From: SURF-24 sp964537965
Lineage (GTDB): Bacteria > Bacteroidota > Ignavibacteria > Ignavibacteriales > SURF-24
Length of the DNA stretch: 23,407 nucleotides
Reading direction: 5' to 3'
Assembly: GCA_964537965.1 (NCBI GenBank)
Contig: CAZIDB010000058.1
Coordinates: 1 to 23,407, forward strand
Below the pieces are notes generated by a model that worked only from the letters and a program-made list of their open reading frames with translations, ran no database searches and was not told the DNA's origin. Each line of letters opens with the position of its first letter. The first letter of the stretch is position 1. Below are positions 15,959 through 23,407 of the stretch, in pieces. The position numbers and the translations under genes are program-made.

Positions 15959-15989
15959 ATAAAATAATTTATTGAAAATGTAAAAACAA
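15959..15989 (-). promoter_or_regulatory. candidate promoter of the SpoVG-family gene
   Basis: On the minus strand TTG (15989-15987) is followed after 20 bases by TATTTTAT (15966-15959), a partial match to the Bacteroidetes TTTG/TAnnTTTG pattern, about 30 bases before the start codon at 15928. The surrounding sequence is very AT-rich, so support is weak. Confidence 0.3.
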
Positions 15990-16035
15990 TAAATTTCTAT
16001 ACAGGATCGGAAGAAAATTGGACGGCAACCGCTAA

Positions 16036-16398
16036 CTACCTTTCATTCTCTTTAATAAAGATAAACATATCTCTTCCTTTAGAAATAAAATTCTTCCCTT
16101 TACCTTCAGTTGATATTTCCCAGTAATAAGTTACAACTGCCATTCTCCCTTCATTATAAATCTGAACTAAGTGACCACTTTCTTTCCAGTAATTTATTTT
16201 AAAAGTTTCGATAAAAGATTTCCATCCTTCAATACATTCTTTCTTCCCTTTCCGTAATTCTCTTCTGCCCGGTTCAAACACAACAATATTGTCATGGAAA
16301 TATTTTTCCAGTTCGCCAACATCACTTCTTATTGTCCAGGATTCATTTAAATGATTTAAGGTTGATAAAATTTCCAGCTTAATTTTCGCTTCATTCAT
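16036..16398 (-). CDS. NTF2-like (SnoaL/DUF4440-type) protein
   Basis: A 120-residue protein with the layout of the NTF2-like fold: a helical start (IKLEILSTLNHLNESWTIRSDVGELEKYFHDNIVVFEPG), then a strand-rich half with HLVQIYNEGRMAVVTYYWEIS and GRDMFIFIKENER. Such proteins are small pocket-bearing domains used as ketosteroid-isomerase-like enzymes or binding proteins; no substrate can be named. The ATG at 16398 is preferred because the extension up to 16482 does not resemble the family. It is divergent from the Rrf2 regulator gene, with about 215 bases between the two starts. Confidence 0.7.
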   Translation of the reverse strand: MNEAKIKLEILSTLNHLNESWTIRSDVGELEKYFHDNIVVFEPGRRELRKGKKECIEGWKSFIETFKINYWKESGHLVQIYNEGRMAVVTYYWEISTEGKGKNFISKGRDMFIFIKENER

Positions 16399-16548
16399 AA
16401 TTAAACTTCTTAGTAATCTTTTATAGGATTTTTTTAATATCGGAAAAAGATTGCTAAATTTTTCCCGCGAATGATAATCCACTTATAAATGATTGCAACC
16501 GGCATCAGCGATTGTTTGGTTTTCGAATAGAAATAAAATGATTTTAAA

Positions 16549-16567
16549 TGAGACAATTTTTGTCACA
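16549..16567. promoter_or_regulatory. dyad upstream of the Rrf2-cydAB operon, candidate operator
   Basis: TGAGACAATTTTTGTCACA has arms that match at 7 of 8 positions around a TTT centre, with perfect inner arms GACAA and TTGTC. It ends 47 bases before the Rrf2 start codon. Rrf2 proteins usually bind such dyads near their own promoters, so autoregulation is plausible. The binding protein is not shown by sequence. Confidence 0.4.
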
Positions 16568-16613
16568 TTTGGCATTTATCTTGTGCCCGTTAAGCGAATA
16601 AGAGATATCAATT

Positions 16614-17048
16614 ATGCAATTAACCATGACCGGCGAATATGCCCTGAGGGCAATGTTATATATTTGTTCCAAATCCAAGGGAACAATCTTCCAGATCTCC
16701 GACATATCTTCGACAAATGATATCCCTGAAAATTTTCTTCGAAAAATTATACCTCATCTAAATAAATCCGGTATACTCCAATCCCAGCGTGGAATTGGCG
16801 GTGGTATAAGTCTAATGAAATCTGCAGAAAAAATTACACCGCTTGATATAATTGAATCAGTTGAAGGTGAGATCGGATTAAACAAATGTTTGATAAGCTC
16901 TGATTTCTGTTCCAATAAAAAATGTTGCCCGGTTCACGTAATATGGGCCAATGCCCAAAAGAAATTAAAAGAAATGCTGGCTGCAAAAACAATGGCACAG
17001 CTTGCAGATGAAAACAAAATAAAATATAGATCAATTAATTCACATTAA
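16614..17048 (+). CDS. Rrf2-family regulator with NsrR/IscR-like cysteine cluster
   Basis: A 144-residue winged-helix regulator starting MQLTMTGEYALRAMLYI, the typical Rrf2 opening, with PENFLRKIIPHLNKSGILQSQRG and the GGG wing at residues 62-64. Cysteines at 92, 99, 104 and 105 (with His108) fall where IscR and NsrR hold a [2Fe-2S] or [4Fe-4S] cluster; the spacing resembles NsrR. Such proteins sense nitric oxide, iron-sulphur status or redox. It lies 14 bases before cydA on the same strand, so it is very likely co-transcribed with cydAB and controls that operon and itself. A dyad lies about 50 bases upstream. The exact ligand is not determinable here. Confidence 0.87.
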   Translation: MQLTMTGEYALRAMLYICSKSKGTIFQISDISSTNDIPENFLRKIIPHLNKSGILQSQRGIGGGISLMKSAEKITPLDIIESVEGEIGLNKCLISSDFCSNKKCCPVHVIWANAQKKLKEMLAAKTMAQLADENKIKYRSINSH

Positions 17049-17062
17049 AGGAGATACTCTTT

Positions 17063-18397
17063 ATGGATGCTGTTCTCTTAGCCAGGTTTCAGTTTGCTAT
17101 GACCGTAGGCTTCCATTTCCTTTTTCCGCCTTTATCCATAGGCTTAGCATGGATACTTGTAATTGTTGAAGCGCTTGGCTGGAAAAAGAAAAATGAATTC
17201 TATGTTTCAATAGGTAAATTTTTCGGTAAAATACTTGCCTTAATTTTTGCTGTTGGCGTTGCTACTGGTATTGTAATGGAATTTCAATTCGGCACAAACT
17301 GGGCTGAATATTCAAAATTTGTTGGAGATATTTTTGGAGCGCCATTGGCAGCAGAAGGTGTTTTTGCGTTTTTTCTTGAATCGACTTTCCTTGGTCTTTA
17401 TATCTTTGGAAGAGAGCGCGTTTCCAAAGGTGTTCATTTCTTCTCGATATTAATGGTTGCCGTCGGTGCAACAATATCTGCATTCTGGATTCTTGTCGCA
17501 AATTCATGGCAGCAAACTCCTGCAGGATTTGTCATCAGAAACGGCAGAGCGGAATTAACAAATTTTTGGGAAGCTGTTTTTAATCCTTCAACTCTTGTGC
17601 GTTTCTTTCATACTTTTGACGCTGCTTTAATAAGCGGCGCTTTCCTTATGGCAGGTGTGTCAGCTATATTAATTCTTAAAAACAAAGAAGTTGAAACAGC
17701 AAAAAAATCTATGAAGGTTGCTGTTATATTCGGCTTAATTGTTTCCCTTATGGAAGTTTTCCCATTTGGGCACGAACATGGCAGACAAGTGGCACAAACA
17801 CAGCCGGAAAAATTTGCAGCGCTGCAGGGTTTATATACATCGCAAACAGGAGCACCGGTTGCACTGTTCGCATTTCCAACAAATCATCCGCCGGAACTTA
17901 AAGCTAAGATTGAAATTCCCGGTGTGTTAAGCTGGCTTGCATTTGGAGATTTTAATGCAAAAGTAAAAGGCATTAATGAGTTTCCAAAAGATGAAATACC
18001 ACCATTGTTTTTAACCTTTGTATCTTATCATAATATGGTAATCCTGGGAATGTACTTCATCTTTATAATGGCACTTTCACTGTTTCTAATCAGAAAAAAC
18101 AAACTTTGGGAGAAAAAGAAAGTTTTGAAACTACTTGCCTGGTCAATACCATTACCGCTTATTGCCTGCCAGTTAGGTTGGATTGCGGCAGAAGTCGGGC
18201 GTCAGCCATGGATTGTATATAAATTAATGAAAACCAGAGACGCTGTTTCAGTTACTGTTGGTGCTGGTGAACTTTTATTTTCGATTATACTTTTCGGATT
18301 GATCTATATTCTTCTCTTATCTGTTTTTCTTTTCTTGTTGAGACGAAAAATAAATCATGGACCTGATCCAATAAAAGGAAAGGAGGTGTTAGCATAA
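17063..18397 (+). CDS. cydA: cytochrome bd ubiquinol/menaquinol oxidase subunit I
   Basis: A 444-residue subunit of bd oxidase, which reduces O2 with quinol and is insensitive to many terminal-oxidase inhibitors. It has the opening RFQFAMTVGFHFLFPPLSIG with His18 for haem b595, the proton-channel pair Glu98 and Glu106 in AAEGVFAFFLEST, His183 in FFHTFDAALISG and Met325 in SYHNM for haem b558, and the quinol (Q) loop with GHEHGRQVAQTQPEK near 236-250. The short Q-loop version fits the overall length; the insert of the E. coli enzyme is absent. GRQPW is also present late in the chain. A strong AAAGGAGA site precedes the start, and cydB overlaps its stop by one base. Confidence 0.97.
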   Translation: MDAVLLARFQFAMTVGFHFLFPPLSIGLAWILVIVEALGWKKKNEFYVSIGKFFGKILALIFAVGVATGIVMEFQFGTNWAEYSKFVGDIFGAPLAAEGVFAFFLESTFLGLYIFGRERVSKGVHFFSILMVAVGATISAFWILVANSWQQTPAGFVIRNGRAELTNFWEAVFNPSTLVRFFHTFDAALISGAFLMAGVSAILILKNKEVETAKKSMKVAVIFGLIVSLMEVFPFGHEHGRQVAQTQPEKFAALQGLYTSQTGAPVALFAFPTNHPPELKAKIEIPGVLSWLAFGDFNAKVKGINEFPKDEIPPLFLTFVSYHNMVILGMYFIFIMALSLFLIRKNKLWEKKKVLKLLAWSIPLPLIACQLGWIAAEVGRQPWIVYKLMKTRDAVSVTVGAGELLFSIILFGLIYILLLSVFLFLLRRKINHGPDPIKGKEVLA

Positions 18398-19422
18398 TGG
18401 ACTTAAATATAATCTGGTTTTTATTATTCATGGTACTAATAATTGGTTATGCTGTATTAGATGGTTTTGATCTTGGTGTAGGTGTACTTCATCTTTTTAC
18501 TAAAGATGAAAATGAAAAAAGAATTAATCTGAATGCAATTGGTCCAATCTGGGATGGAAATGAAGTATGGCTTTTAACCGGTGGTGGAGCTCTGTTTGCT
18601 GCATTCCCAATTGTGTATGCTACAATATTCAGTGGTTTTTATATCGCATTTATGCTTTTACTAACTGCGCTAATCTTCAGGGCAGTTTCTTTTGAGTTTA
18701 GAAAATACACAGAAACTCCTCAGAATAAAAAATACTGGGATTTCACTTTTGCAATCGGCAGTCTCCTTCCTGCATTGCTTTACGGTGTTGCAGTAGGAAA
18801 TATTTTAAGAGGTTTACCGGTTGAAATTGTCGACGGAAAAATTAGTGCTTCGATATCATTCTTAGGTCTGTTAAATCCATACTCGATTCTTGTCGGATTA
18901 ATTAGCCTTGTACTTTTCACAATGCATGGCGCTATTTATATGACTATGAAATGTGATGGTTTACAACGTGATAAAATGATTAGATGGATTAACAAAACCT
19001 GGATTGTATTAGTAACTCTTTACCTTGTAGCAACTATTGCCTCATTCTTTGAAGCATTTTATCTTTTCACCGGGATATTAAAGAATCCGATTTTCTGGAT
19101 ACTCTTTATATCGCTTTTCGCTTCAATCATTTATATTCCAATCGCAGTAAAAGCTAACAGGTATGGGAGAGCATTTTTAGCATCATCTGTTACAATTACA
19201 ACTATGATTGGATTAACAGCATTGAGCCTGTTCCCGAAATTAGTTCCGTCAAGCATTAACCTTGCAAACAGCTTAACAATTTACAATGCCTCTTCTTCTG
19301 AGAAAACATTATTTACAATGCTTATTATCGCACTTATTGGTGTACCAATAGTAGTAATATATACGATTGTAATTTACAGAATTTTCAGAGGGAAGGTTAT
19401 AATTACACCGGATAGTTATTAA
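18397..19422 (+). CDS. cydB: cytochrome bd oxidase subunit II
   Basis: A 341-residue subunit II of bd oxidase, with about eight helices. The N-terminal DGFDLGVGVLHLF motif and GPIWDGNEVWLLTGGGALFAAFP are clear signatures. The start overlaps the cydA stop by one base (TAATG), with GGAGGTG upstream, so translation is coupled. CydB stabilises the haems of CydA and shapes the oxygen channel. No CydX-like small subunit or cydDC transporter follows in this window; the operon closes with a terminator about 18 bases later. Confidence 0.96.
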   Translation: MDLNIIWFLLFMVLIIGYAVLDGFDLGVGVLHLFTKDENEKRINLNAIGPIWDGNEVWLLTGGGALFAAFPIVYATIFSGFYIAFMLLLTALIFRAVSFEFRKYTETPQNKKYWDFTFAIGSLLPALLYGVAVGNILRGLPVEIVDGKISASISFLGLLNPYSILVGLISLVLFTMHGAIYMTMKCDGLQRDKMIRWINKTWIVLVTLYLVATIASFFEAFYLFTGILKNPIFWILFISLFASIIYIPIAVKANRYGRAFLASSVTITTMIGLTALSLFPKLVPSSINLANSLTIYNASSSEKTLFTMLIIALIGVPIVVIYTIVIYRIFRGKVIITPDSY

Positions 19423-19439
19423 TACATTTCAACCATTTT

Positions 19440-19480
19440 AGCGAGGTACAATTTAACATTGTGCCTCGCTTATTGTTTAT
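19440..19480 (+). terminator. intrinsic terminator of the Rrf2-cydAB operon
   Basis: Arms AGCGAGGTACAAT (19440-19452) and ATTGTGCCTCGCT (19458-19470) pair at 12 of 13 positions with a 5-base loop, followed by a T-rich stretch (TATTGTTTATTATT). The next gene on the minus strand ends at 19480, so the hairpin may also stop transcription arriving from that side. Confidence 0.85.
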
Positions 19481-19971
19481 TATTCAATATCTGCAAAAGC
19501 AACTGTATAATTTTTTCCGTAAATCTTAGCGCACTTTGGACAGGTAGTAAAATAGAAATAATATTTCTTAACCTTCTTTCCTTTCCCTTCAACAAATTTA
19601 TCCATCACTTTAATCCATTTGGGAACAGCATTGTAAGGCCCATCGAATACTTTACTAAGATATGTACCTGATAATTTAACATTCTTCGCTTCGGGAACAT
19701 CCTTTGTTACAGTTAAATAGATTTCAGATTTCCACGGTGAAGGATCATAAGCAAGCATAATAAATTCTTCATTTGGCGGCGCGGCATTTTCCTTCTGGAT
19801 TTTTTCCCACATCCGTGTTATTACTTTTCCCATGTTTAGTGGAATATGAAAAATCTGTTTTACTTCATCCTGGATAAATAACTTTTCATTCCATACATGT
19901 TCTTTCTCATCCCAAGGTTCAGGATTAAACTTTGGGCAGCAAGGTTCATTTGGATTTTTTTGTTGATTCAT
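19480..19971 (-). CDS. conserved protein of unknown function with CPKC motif
   Basis: A 163-residue protein without a signal peptide or membrane helix. It opens with CCPKFNPEPWDEKEHVWNEKLF, a pattern I recall from conserved Bacteroidetes proteins sometimes labelled hydrolase, has a central IPLNMGKVITRMWEKI stretch, and ends with YYFYFTTCPKCAKIYG. The cysteine pairs near both ends (CCP at about 11-13 and CPKC near 144-147) could form a metal site. No catalytic motif is visible and I do not assign a function. It lies 32 bases downstream of the AlkD-like gene on the same strand and may be in the same transcript. Confidence 0.7.
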   Translation of the reverse strand: MNQQKNPNEPCCPKFNPEPWDEKEHVWNEKLFIQDEVKQIFHIPLNMGKVITRMWEKIQKENAAPPNEEFIMLAYDPSPWKSEIYLTVTKDVPEAKNVKLSGTYLSKVFDGPYNAVPKWIKVMDKFVEGKGKKVKKYYFYFTTCPKCAKIYGKNYTVAFADIE

Positions 19972-20003
19972 TTTAACTCCATCAGATTTATTTGTGAAAA
20001 ATA

Positions 20004-20714
20004 TTAATCTTTTTTCATTGCGATAGCTTTTAATTTTGCCGGCATAAGTTCAATTGCATAACGAAAAGCAGTGCGAGGCATAATTTTCTTTTTGCTAATC
20101 ACATAATCAAAAACCTCTTCCTGGTTAAGTCTGCTTGCCTCTTTTAATAACCAGCCGTACCCTTTTTGTACCATATCATCCTTATCCTGAATAAGCATAT
20201 CGGAAATCTCAAAAACATCTTTTAAGAACTTACCTTTTTTAGCCGTAATAATTAATGAAACTGCCGATGCTCTTTTCATCCACCGGTTGTTTGATTTTGC
20301 CCAGCTTTTTATTTCATCTAAACATCTGGGATATTTTTCAATCATACCACCAACGCTATGATTACAGAACCCATCGCATTTAGCCCAGTTGTTAATATAC
20401 TTCTCAATCCATTTCCTGAATAACGGCAAATCGTCCAAGGTAAATTCATCAATTAAATTCGGCACCCACCAGGAAACAATGAAAGCCTCCTCACAATAGT
20501 CCGATTTGTAAAGCTCTTCACACAATTTAAATATCTTATCTTTTCCTAAACCTTCAACTTCCTTCCAATACTTCTTTGCAATTTTACCTACGGTTCCTGT
20601 TTTAACACCATAGAAAGTAACTTCTTCTTTGAAGAATCTTTGAAAACTCTGATGTGTTTTAACATCGGAATTTTTCTTTAATTCCTCTCGGATTTTAAGA
20701 ATAGTTTTATTCAT
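20004..20714 (-). CDS. AlkD-like DNA alkylation repair glycosylase
   Basis: A 236-residue all-helical HEAT-repeat protein of the AlkC/AlkD type, which removes 3-methyladenine and 7-methylguanine without base flipping. The key surface residues of AlkD appear in NNWAKCDGF (Trp and Asp four apart, residues about 110 and 114) and YGWLLKEA (Trp near 188). The length matches AlkD. The ATG at 20714 is preferred over a GTG at 20723 because AGGTGA then serves as a ribosome binding site. It is read in the same direction as ada about 1.7 kb upstream, which supports a role in alkylation defence. Confidence 0.88.
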   Translation of the reverse strand: MNKTILKIREELKKNSDVKTHQSFQRFFKEEVTFYGVKTGTVGKIAKKYWKEVEGLGKDKIFKLCEELYKSDYCEEAFIVSWWVPNLIDEFTLDDLPLFRKWIEKYINNWAKCDGFCNHSVGGMIEKYPRCLDEIKSWAKSNNRWMKRASAVSLIITAKKGKFLKDVFEISDMLIQDKDDMVQKGYGWLLKEASRLNQEEVFDYVISKKKIMPRTAFRYAIELMPAKLKAIAMKKD

Positions 20715-20785
20715 TAGTTTCACCTGAAATTTCTATTAATATGAATTAAGAAATCAAGAAAGAAGAAATTAAATAAAGCAGAGTA

Positions 20786-21682
20786 TTAACTTAAAATATA
20801 CCACCAACCTGTTAAAGTCAGGAATGAAATAATAATTCCAATTCCAACAAGCATAGATGAGAGTTCTTTATTCAGATTATATTCGGAAGCAACAATTGCA
20901 GCGGTAATCATTGGTGGCATAGCCGCTTCAAAGATTGTTATTTGAAAACTCAAATCCTTCTGAACAAAAAGTGAATAAAGAAAAAACAAAAACAACGGAG
21001 CAAGGATCAGTTTGAATGACAATCCTGCAACAATGTCTAACTTATGATCATAAAATTTTGTAAAGCGGAGTTGATACCCAACCGATAATAAAGCAATGGG
21101 AGCAAGAATATTTCCAAGCTTTTCAAGCACGGTTATCATAACCGGCGGATAATCAACCGGTAATAAAATCAGAGCAATCATAAGAGCAAGGAAAGGTGGA
21201 AAGGTTAAAATCCGCTTAACTAAATATTTTCCGGAAGTTTTTGTACCACTATAAAATGAAGCTACCACTATACCGAATGTTGAAAGCACAAGAAAAGAAC
21301 CAAGCTGATCAATCATTAATCCAATTGGAATTCCTTCCTTACCGAAGAACACTTCAATCATAGGCAGGCCAACAAAGGAAGTATTGCCAAGACCGCACAC
21401 AAGAATAATGCAGGCAGTTGTTTCTCTTGTCCAGTTAAGTCTTTTACCCAGCCATCTGAAAATTCTGAAAGCTAAATTAAATGTTACCCATGCCATTGAA
21501 ACAGGAACAATTATCTGCCAGTTCAAATTAAGGTTATGAATATACAGCAGCGTTAACGCCGGCAAAGAAATATAAATTATAAAGCCATTAAGAACAGCGG
21601 GAGTATGTTCCGGCAATAATTTGAATCTTCTGAAAACTATTCCCAGTATAAAGCAGATTCCAAGCAAAAGAAAATTAGCCAT
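20786..21682 (-). CDS. AEC (auxin efflux carrier) family transporter
   Basis: A 298-residue membrane protein with about ten helices in two halves. Typical AEC features are the opening LGICFILGIVFRRFKLLP, the PALTLLYI region, CGLGNTSFVGLPMIEVFFG in the middle, LAPIALLSVGYQL, and EAAMPPMITAAIVASEY near the end. Bacterial members export or exchange small carboxylates such as malate; the actual substrate is unknown. It sits between the AlkD-like gene and a methyltransferase gene on the same strand, with 71 and 41 bases between the coding regions; co-transcription is possible but not certain. Confidence 0.9.
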   Translation of the reverse strand: MANFLLLGICFILGIVFRRFKLLPEHTPAVLNGFIIYISLPALTLLYIHNLNLNWQIIVPVSMAWVTFNLAFRIFRWLGKRLNWTRETTACIILVCGLGNTSFVGLPMIEVFFGKEGIPIGLMIDQLGSFLVLSTFGIVVASFYSGTKTSGKYLVKRILTFPPFLALMIALILLPVDYPPVMITVLEKLGNILAPIALLSVGYQLRFTKFYDHKLDIVAGLSFKLILAPLFLFFLYSLFVQKDLSFQITIFEAAMPPMITAAIVASEYNLNKELSSMLVGIGIIISFLTLTGWWYILS

Positions 21683-21723
21683 TACAACATAACCAATGAA
21701 TGAATGCTGCTAAAATAAGGAAA

Positions 21724-22404
21724 TCACTTTGAACAATGAACATTGAAAAAGATACTTGACTCGTCAACCTCTTCGGTAATCACTGTAATATCTTCTATGT
21801 TGAAAGTAAGCTTATTAAAATGTTCGGCATCCATTGTTGTAGCGGTAAAGCCATCTTTACAGACAATTATTCCATTTCCGGTTTTACTATAATCAATTTC
21901 ACCTAAAAGACCGGCATTTGATTGCATTTTAAACCATTCAAGGCGGTCATTCCATATTTTATCTGAATAACTTGAAAAGAAAACTGCCCCACCCGGTTTT
22001 GTAATCCGGACGCATTCAAGAATAAGTTCTTTTTGATTAACATGAAAAGCTGATATTCCATTCTGAATGCATAATACTTTATCAAATGAGTGATTTGGGA
22101 ATGCAAATTTAGCAGCATTCATTTGGATAAAGCAGCAGTTTGAAAAATCGGAACACAATTCTTTTCCAAGCATCAAACTGTTTAATGAAATATCAATTCC
22201 TGCAACACTTTTTACTTTTAAGGATAGTTCTGGAAAGATTCTTCCATAGCCGCAACCTAATTCCAATACAATATCATCCCTGCTAACTTTCTGCAGCACA
22301 TAATTCAATTCAGCTTCCAGGTACTGCTTAATTCTGGTTGGAGCAATTTCATAAACCTGTTTCAATCTTCCTGATGAAAGTTTGTCGGCATAATAATTTT
22401 TCAT
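21724..22404 (-). CDS. class I SAM-dependent methyltransferase
   Basis: A 226-residue protein with the Rossmann-type methyltransferase motifs: VLELGCGYGRIFPE (motif I, about 46-59), VAGIDISLNSLMLGK with the acidic residue that holds the ribose, MNAAKFAFPNHSFDKVLCIQNG for the central strand, and ITKPGGAVFFSSYS for motif post-I to III. The substrate is unknown. The start is set at the ATG at 22404; a TTG immediately upstream would add one residue. It lies 23 bases after ada and is probably read from the same transcript. Confidence 0.88.
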   Translation of the reverse strand: MKNYYADKLSSGRLKQVYEIAPTRIKQYLEAELNYVLQKVSRDDIVLELGCGYGRIFPELSLKVKSVAGIDISLNSLMLGKELCSDFSNCCFIQMNAAKFAFPNHSFDKVLCIQNGISAFHVNQKELILECVRITKPGGAVFFSSYSDKIWNDRLEWFKMQSNAGLLGEIDYSKTGNGIIVCKDGFTATTMDAEHFNKLTFNIEDITVITEEVDESSIFFNVHCSK

Positions 22405-22427
22405 CAACTTTATTCAATAGTTTTATT

Positions 22428-23407
22428 TTAATTCAACTTACTCAAATTTTCTTTTTCAAAATCAAGCAGCCATTTCTTTCTCCACAATCCACCGCCGTAA
22501 CCGGTAAGATGCCCATCTTCGCCAATTACTCTGTGGCAGGGAATAATAATCGCAATTCTGTTTTGCCCGTTTGCGTTTGCGACTGCTCTTATTGCTTCAG
22601 GCTTGTTAACCGAGGCTGCCTGTGTTTTATATGATCGTGTTGTACCATAAGGTATTTTCTGCAATTCATTCCAAACAATGTTCTGAAATTGTGAACCCGG
22701 AGTCACTAAAGGAAGATCAAATATTTTTCTATTGCCTGTAAAATATTCGTCAATTTGCTTTTTCAGATTAATTAATAGCGAATTAGAACCCTGGATAATT
22801 GAAGCACCCAACAACCTTGATATAGTTTTTAATTCTGTCTCAAGCATTTTCCTGTCGGTAAATTCAAATAAACAAATTCCTTCATCTGTTGCTCCGGCAA
22901 ACATTGGTCCAAGTGGTGTTTCAATCCTCATTACATTAATCACTTTTTTATCTTTTGAAATTAAGGGTGAAGTTCCGAGGATCATTTTGAATGAATCATT
23001 AAATCCGCTTAACGATTCATAACCCGAATCGAGAGCAGCAGAAATTATTTTTTCACCGTTTTGAATTTGTTTGAATGCATTGTTAATGCGAAGCATTCGC
23101 TGATAACTGTGAAAAGTAATTCCGTGATTTTTCTTGAACCATCTTCTCAGTTTATTTGGTTCAACTCCCTTTGAGCGTAAATGAAAATCCTTTAGCCTTG
23201 CTGCCGGGTTTTCATCTATTTCCTTTAAAATATTTTGAATCCATTCAGGTGTTTCACCCGGTTTATTTAAAGGAGTACATACTTTACAGGGACGGTAACC
23301 ATGCATAATTGCTTCTTTACTTGTCCTGAAAAAAATTGTGTTTTCCTTTTTTGGTTTTCTTGCAGTACATGTCGGGCGACAAAATATTCCGGTTGTTTTA
23401 ATTCCGG
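22428..23407 (-). CDS. ada: Ada: alkylation-response regulator and O6-methylguanine-DNA methyltransferase (partial)
   Basis: The frame continues through the right edge of the window, beyond the internal ATG at 23306; the extra residues include GIFCRPTCTARKPKKENT. In order it shows the Ada zinc site (FCRPTC and YRPCKVC, all four cysteines), an AraC-type helix-turn-helix (about LRRWFKKNHGITFHSYQRML to GYESLSGFNDSF), and a C-terminal O6-alkylguanine transferase with the active site PCHRVIG; the Cys codon is at 22538-22536. Ada accepts a methyl group from phosphotriesters on an N-terminal Cys, becomes an activator, and repairs O6-methylguanine at the C-terminal Cys. Only the first few tens of residues are outside the window. 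It leads a same-strand group with a methyltransferase, an AEC transporter and an AlkD-like glycosylase. Confidence 0.95.
   Translation of the reverse strand, partial: GIKTTGIFCRPTCTARKPKKENTIFFRTSKEAIMHGYRPCKVCTPLNKPGETPEWIQNILKEIDENPAARLKDFHLRSKGVEPNKLRRWFKKNHGITFHSYQRMLRINNAFKQIQNGEKIISAALDSGYESLSGFNDSFKMILGTSPLISKDKKVINVMRIETPLGPMFAGATDEGICLFEFTDRKMLETELKTISRLLGASIIQGSNSLLINLKKQIDEYFTGNRKIFDLPLVTPGSQFQNIVWNELQKIPYGTTRSYKTQAASVNKPEAIRAVANANGQNRIAIIIPCHRVIGEDGHLTGYGGGLWRKKWLLDFEKENLSKLN

Noticed and set aside
19423..19440. A CydX-like small subunit gene after cydB
   Set aside because: The space before the terminator is only about 18 bases, too short for any such gene.

Overview
This AT-rich window most likely comes from a member of the Bacteroidota/Chlorobiota/Ignavibacteriota group, with Ignavibacteria-like bacteria as the best guess. 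The signs are a type IX secretion SprA gene, a fused CcoN-CcoO oxidase subunit with a one-haem CcoP in a Bacteroidetes-style cco gene order, and AT-rich promoter-like sequences. A 100-N gap flanked by identical 55-bp contig ends suggests a short-read, possibly metagenomic, draft assembly. The taxonomic placement is inference from protein character; no database search was done.

Layout. (1) 1-1927, minus: the N-terminal part of sprA, running off the left edge. (2) 2076-5260, minus: a compact run of alanine dehydrogenase, an acetyl-CoA hydrolase/4-hydroxybutyrate CoA-transferase family enzyme and a calcineurin-like phosphatase. (3) 5533-13929, plus: a complete cbb3 oxidase locus in the order ccoI, ccoS, ccoNO fusion, ccoQ, ccoP, ccoG, ccoH and a SafE/DsbD_2-like membrane protein. 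The genes are nearly contiguous, and an inverted repeat and candidate promoter lie upstream. (4) 13930-14493: a broken REP-associated (RAYT, IS200-like) transposase with a perfect palindrome translated inside its reading frame, interrupted by the assembly gap. (5) 14502-16398, minus: a secreted or lipoprotein S9-type alpha/beta hydrolase, a SpoVG-family protein and an NTF2-like protein. (6) 16614-19422, plus: an Rrf2 regulator with an NsrR/IscR-like cysteine cluster, followed directly by cydA and cydB (bd-type quinol oxidase) and a strong terminator. (7) 19480-23407, minus: a conserved cysteine-containing protein, an AlkD-like DNA glycosylase, an AEC-family transporter, a SAM methyltransferase and an Ada alkylation-repair regulator/methyltransferase that runs off the right edge.

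How the genes fit together. Two oxygen reductases of generally high affinity (cbb3 and bd) lie within about 12 kb. The bd operon carries its own probable Fe-S regulator, which points to life at low or fluctuating oxygen with possible NO exposure. ccoI, ccoS, ccoG, ccoH and probably the SafE-like protein supply copper and assembly functions for the cbb3 enzyme. Ada and AlkD at the right end form a loose alkylation-damage repair neighbourhood.

The least ordinary structure is the palindrome/RAYT/gap junction near 14.0-14.2 kb. The other points worth checking are an alanine dehydrogenase homologue with His where the catalytic Lys is expected, the lack of any canonical in-frame start for sprA, and candidate operators upstream of both oxidase operons. 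I found no CRISPR array, rRNA or tRNA.
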